Source: Candidatus Zhuqueibacterota bacterium (lineage in GTDB: Bacteria > SM23-31 > B21-G16). From it: a stretch of DNA of 9,078 nt. Positions 7,628-9,078 of the stretch are shown here, one piece after another. Location: NCBI GenBank assembly GCA_003644825.1, contig QNDJ01000042.1:1-9078 (forward strand), given 5' to 3'. How positions within the stretch are numbered: position 1 is the stretch's first letter; every line of letters begins with the position of its first letter. The translations under genes were made by a program, and so were the position numbers. The notes beneath the pieces were generated by a model. That model was not told the DNA's origin and did not search any database. It saw only the letters and a program-made list of their open reading frames with translations.

Positions 7628-9016
7628 TTAATATATACCTGCTTTTTTAAGGACCTGGATGGCACCTTTTTTCTTCATCATAGCTTCGATTTCATTGATT
7701 TCCCTTGGAATACCCGCTGTAAGGTTTTCATATCCATCTTCTGTTATTAAAATTGTGTCTTCAACTCTTACACCGAGATTTTCACCTGGGAAAACCGCAA
7801 AGGGTTCATTAGCAAAGACCATTCCCGGTTTCAGAGGTCCTCTTGGTCCACCACCAACATCATGGACTGCCATTCCAACATAGTGACCGCATCCACCCCT
7901 CATTGTTCTCTGCTTAAAAATGTCCTTTGACAGGTCAAATCCCTGTTCCTTTAAAATCTCTTTAACTTTTTCTCTTATTTCCTGAGGCGTAATACCCGGC
8001 TTATAGAGGCTCATACAGGCTTTATGAACTGCATTTGAGGCTTCATATATTTCTCTTTGCCTGGGTGTAAACTTTCCATTTGCTGGATACGAAACTGTAA
8101 TATCAATATCGTAGTAATGATAATCGGGACCAGCATCAATCACAAGAAAATCACCATCTTTCAGTACTCTATCGTATTTATGGTAGTGCACATAAGGATG
8201 ATTTTCGGCAGAACATATTATTGTATAATATGCAAGGTTCTGGGCACCTTCTTTTTTACAATAATATTCAAAAAGAGAGGCAAGTTCGTATTCGTGAACA
8301 CCAACAGCAACGGCTTTCATAAGTTCAATATGTGCTTTTACACCTATTTTACCGACTTTTCTCAGTAGTTCAATTTCTGCAGGAGATTTGATTATTCTGA
8401 GGTTCCATATCATTTCAGAACAATCCTTTATTTTTACGTTTGGAAATCTTTCTTTGAGAAGTTTTACAAATTGGAGTTCTCTCGTTAGTCTTCCATCCCA
8501 TCTGTTCATTGTCATATTATTAAAAATAGTTCTGAACTTTTCATTTGTGCATTCTCTCTCCAGTTCTTGAGGTTTAAAAGGTGTGTAAAGAACTTTTGTT
8601 TGTGAAACAAGCCTTGATAGGTAGCTGGAAAAGCTCTCAATTGGATAAACATTTTCAATACCTGTAACCTTTTTTGGATTTCTTACAAGTTCGAGATTTA
8701 TTCCTTCATTTCTTGCTGCTCTTTCAGATATTGTAAAGAAAAGGGCACTTTCTTTTTTCATTCCATCAATTACCAGGATTGCCCCTGGAATCTCCACACC
8801 ACTGAAGTACATAATGTTGTTGTTCTGGTAAAAACTGAAGTATCCACCCGGCATCTGGGCACCAAGTATTATTGCAACACCATCAGGAATCATTTCCATC
8901 AGTTTTTTCCGCCTGGCTGCATACTCCGACTTGTCAAAGTATCCTCCGAATACAGTAGAATATACAAAAAGTACTGTCAATAGTAATGATAAAGTAATAA
9001 GCCATTTCTTTTTCAT
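7628..9016 (-). CDS. pepP: Exported Xaa-Pro aminopeptidase (peptidase family M24B)
   Basis: A 462-residue metallo-aminopeptidase of the pita-bread fold that removes the N-terminal residue from peptides with proline in second position. Residues 1-24 look like a Sec signal peptide: KKK, then the hydrophobic run WLITLSLLLTVLFVY, with a plausible cut after VFG-24 and no lipobox Cys. The mature enzyme should therefore act in the periplasm or outside. An aminopeptidase-P N-terminal domain covers about 28-190 and the M24 catalytic domain about 210-440. All five dinuclear-metal ligands are present: Asp294 (IDAG), Asp305 (DIDITVS), His378 (GCGHYVG), Glu404 (ANEP) and Glu419 (RVEDT). His277 and His385 match the accessory histidines of E. 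coli PepP, with identical spacing to their ligands. The ATG at 9016 has GGAGG six bases upstream and an in-frame stop 27 bases upstream. It is the first gene of the - strand array in this window. No T9SS C-terminal sorting domain is present, so it is not an evident SprA cargo. Prolidase specificity is a less likely alternative. Confidence 0.92.
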   Translation of the reverse strand: MKKKWLITLSLLLTVLFVYSTVFGGYFDKSEYAARRKKLMEMIPDGVAIILGAQMPGGYFSFYQNNNIMYFSGVEIPGAILVIDGMKKESALFFTISERAARNEGINLELVRNPKKVTGIENVYPIESFSSYLSRLVSQTKVLYTPFKPQELERECTNEKFRTIFNNMTMNRWDGRLTRELQFVKLLKERFPNVKIKDCSEMIWNLRIIKSPAEIELLRKVGKIGVKAHIELMKAVAVGVHEYELASLFEYYCKKEGAQNLAYYTIICSAENHPYVHYHKYDRVLKDGDFLVIDAGPDYHYYDIDITVSYPANGKFTPRQREIYEASNAVHKACMSLYKPGITPQEIREKVKEILKEQGFDLSKDIFKQRTMRGGCGHYVGMAVHDVGGGPRGPLKPGMVFANEPFAVFPGENLGVRVEDTILITEDGYENLTAGIPREINEIEAMMKKKGAIQVLKKAGIY

Positions 9017-9022
9017 TGTTAT

Positions 9023-9027
9023 CCTCC
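9023..9027 (-). promoter_or_regulatory. Shine-Dalgarno GGAGG of the aminopeptidase gene
   Basis: On the - strand GGAGG lies six bases before the ATG at 9016, which is an ideal spacing and supports this start. It is the only gene start visible in the window with a clear Shine-Dalgarno; the glycosyltransferase and tsaC starts have none. The remainder of 9017-9078 is AT-rich leader with no other feature I can support. Confidence 0.8.
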
Positions 9028-9078
9028 AGTAAAATGGTTTTTATGTTTTTTGTTAGTTAGAAGGCAATACAATATAAG

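Noticed and set aside
7659-8570. Three + strand open frames (74, 103 and 60 codons) opposite the aminopeptidase
   Set aside because: The metal ligands and family motifs are on the - strand; the + strand frames have no recognisable content.
9071-9076. TATATT on the - strand as a -10 promoter box for the aminopeptidase gene
   Set aside because: The region is AT-rich, so such a hexamer is expected by chance, and the place where a -35 box would sit is outside the window.
1-9078. CRISPR array, tRNA or rRNA genes, transposase or prophage genes
   Set aside because: No direct-repeat/spacer pattern, no RNA-gene signature and no mobile-element protein is visible; almost all of the window is covered by four well-supported coding regions.

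Overview
The window is AT-rich and protein-dense. It reads as a chromosomal piece of a diderm bacterium. The marker gene is a very large SprA/Sov-type outer-membrane protein, the translocon of the type IX secretion system (T9SS). SprA is typical of Bacteroidota and also occurs in other members of the FCB group and related candidate phyla. A family 9 glycosyltransferase resembling LPS heptosyltransferase II (WaaF) also fits a cell with an outer membrane. The exact lineage cannot be settled from this sequence. The low GC, the Lys/Ile-rich proteins and the absence of ruvA or gcvH next to sprA make me lean towards an uncultured non-Bacteroidota FCB-type lineage, but that is inference.

Layout: the + strand from the left edge to 5885 is one gene, a sprA homologue whose 5' end lies outside the window. 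The frame is open from base 3, so a GTG at 126 is not its start. The - strand from 9016 down to 5882 carries three genes in one direction: an exported M24B Xaa-Pro aminopeptidase (7628-9016), a GT9/WaaF-like glycosyltransferase (6511-7539) and a TsaC/YrdC-type threonylcarbamoyl-AMP synthase (5882-6514). The last two overlap by ATGA and are probably translationally coupled. The array converges on sprA, and the two stop codons overlap, leaving no intergenic space.

The only gene-free stretches are 7540-7627, which holds a long 19-bp-stem inverted repeat, and 9017-9078, the leader of the aminopeptidase with a good Shine-Dalgarno. No RNA genes, CRISPR arrays, transposases, integrases or prophage genes are visible.

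The genes do not form one obvious pathway. Two concern the envelope (the T9SS translocon and LPS core synthesis), one is a periplasmic or exported peptidase, and one is tRNA modification housekeeping. I see no convincing new multi-gene system. The points that merit a second look are the divergent SprA with its Lys/Pro/Glu-rich insert and G tracts, the inverted repeat, and the exported aminopeptidase.
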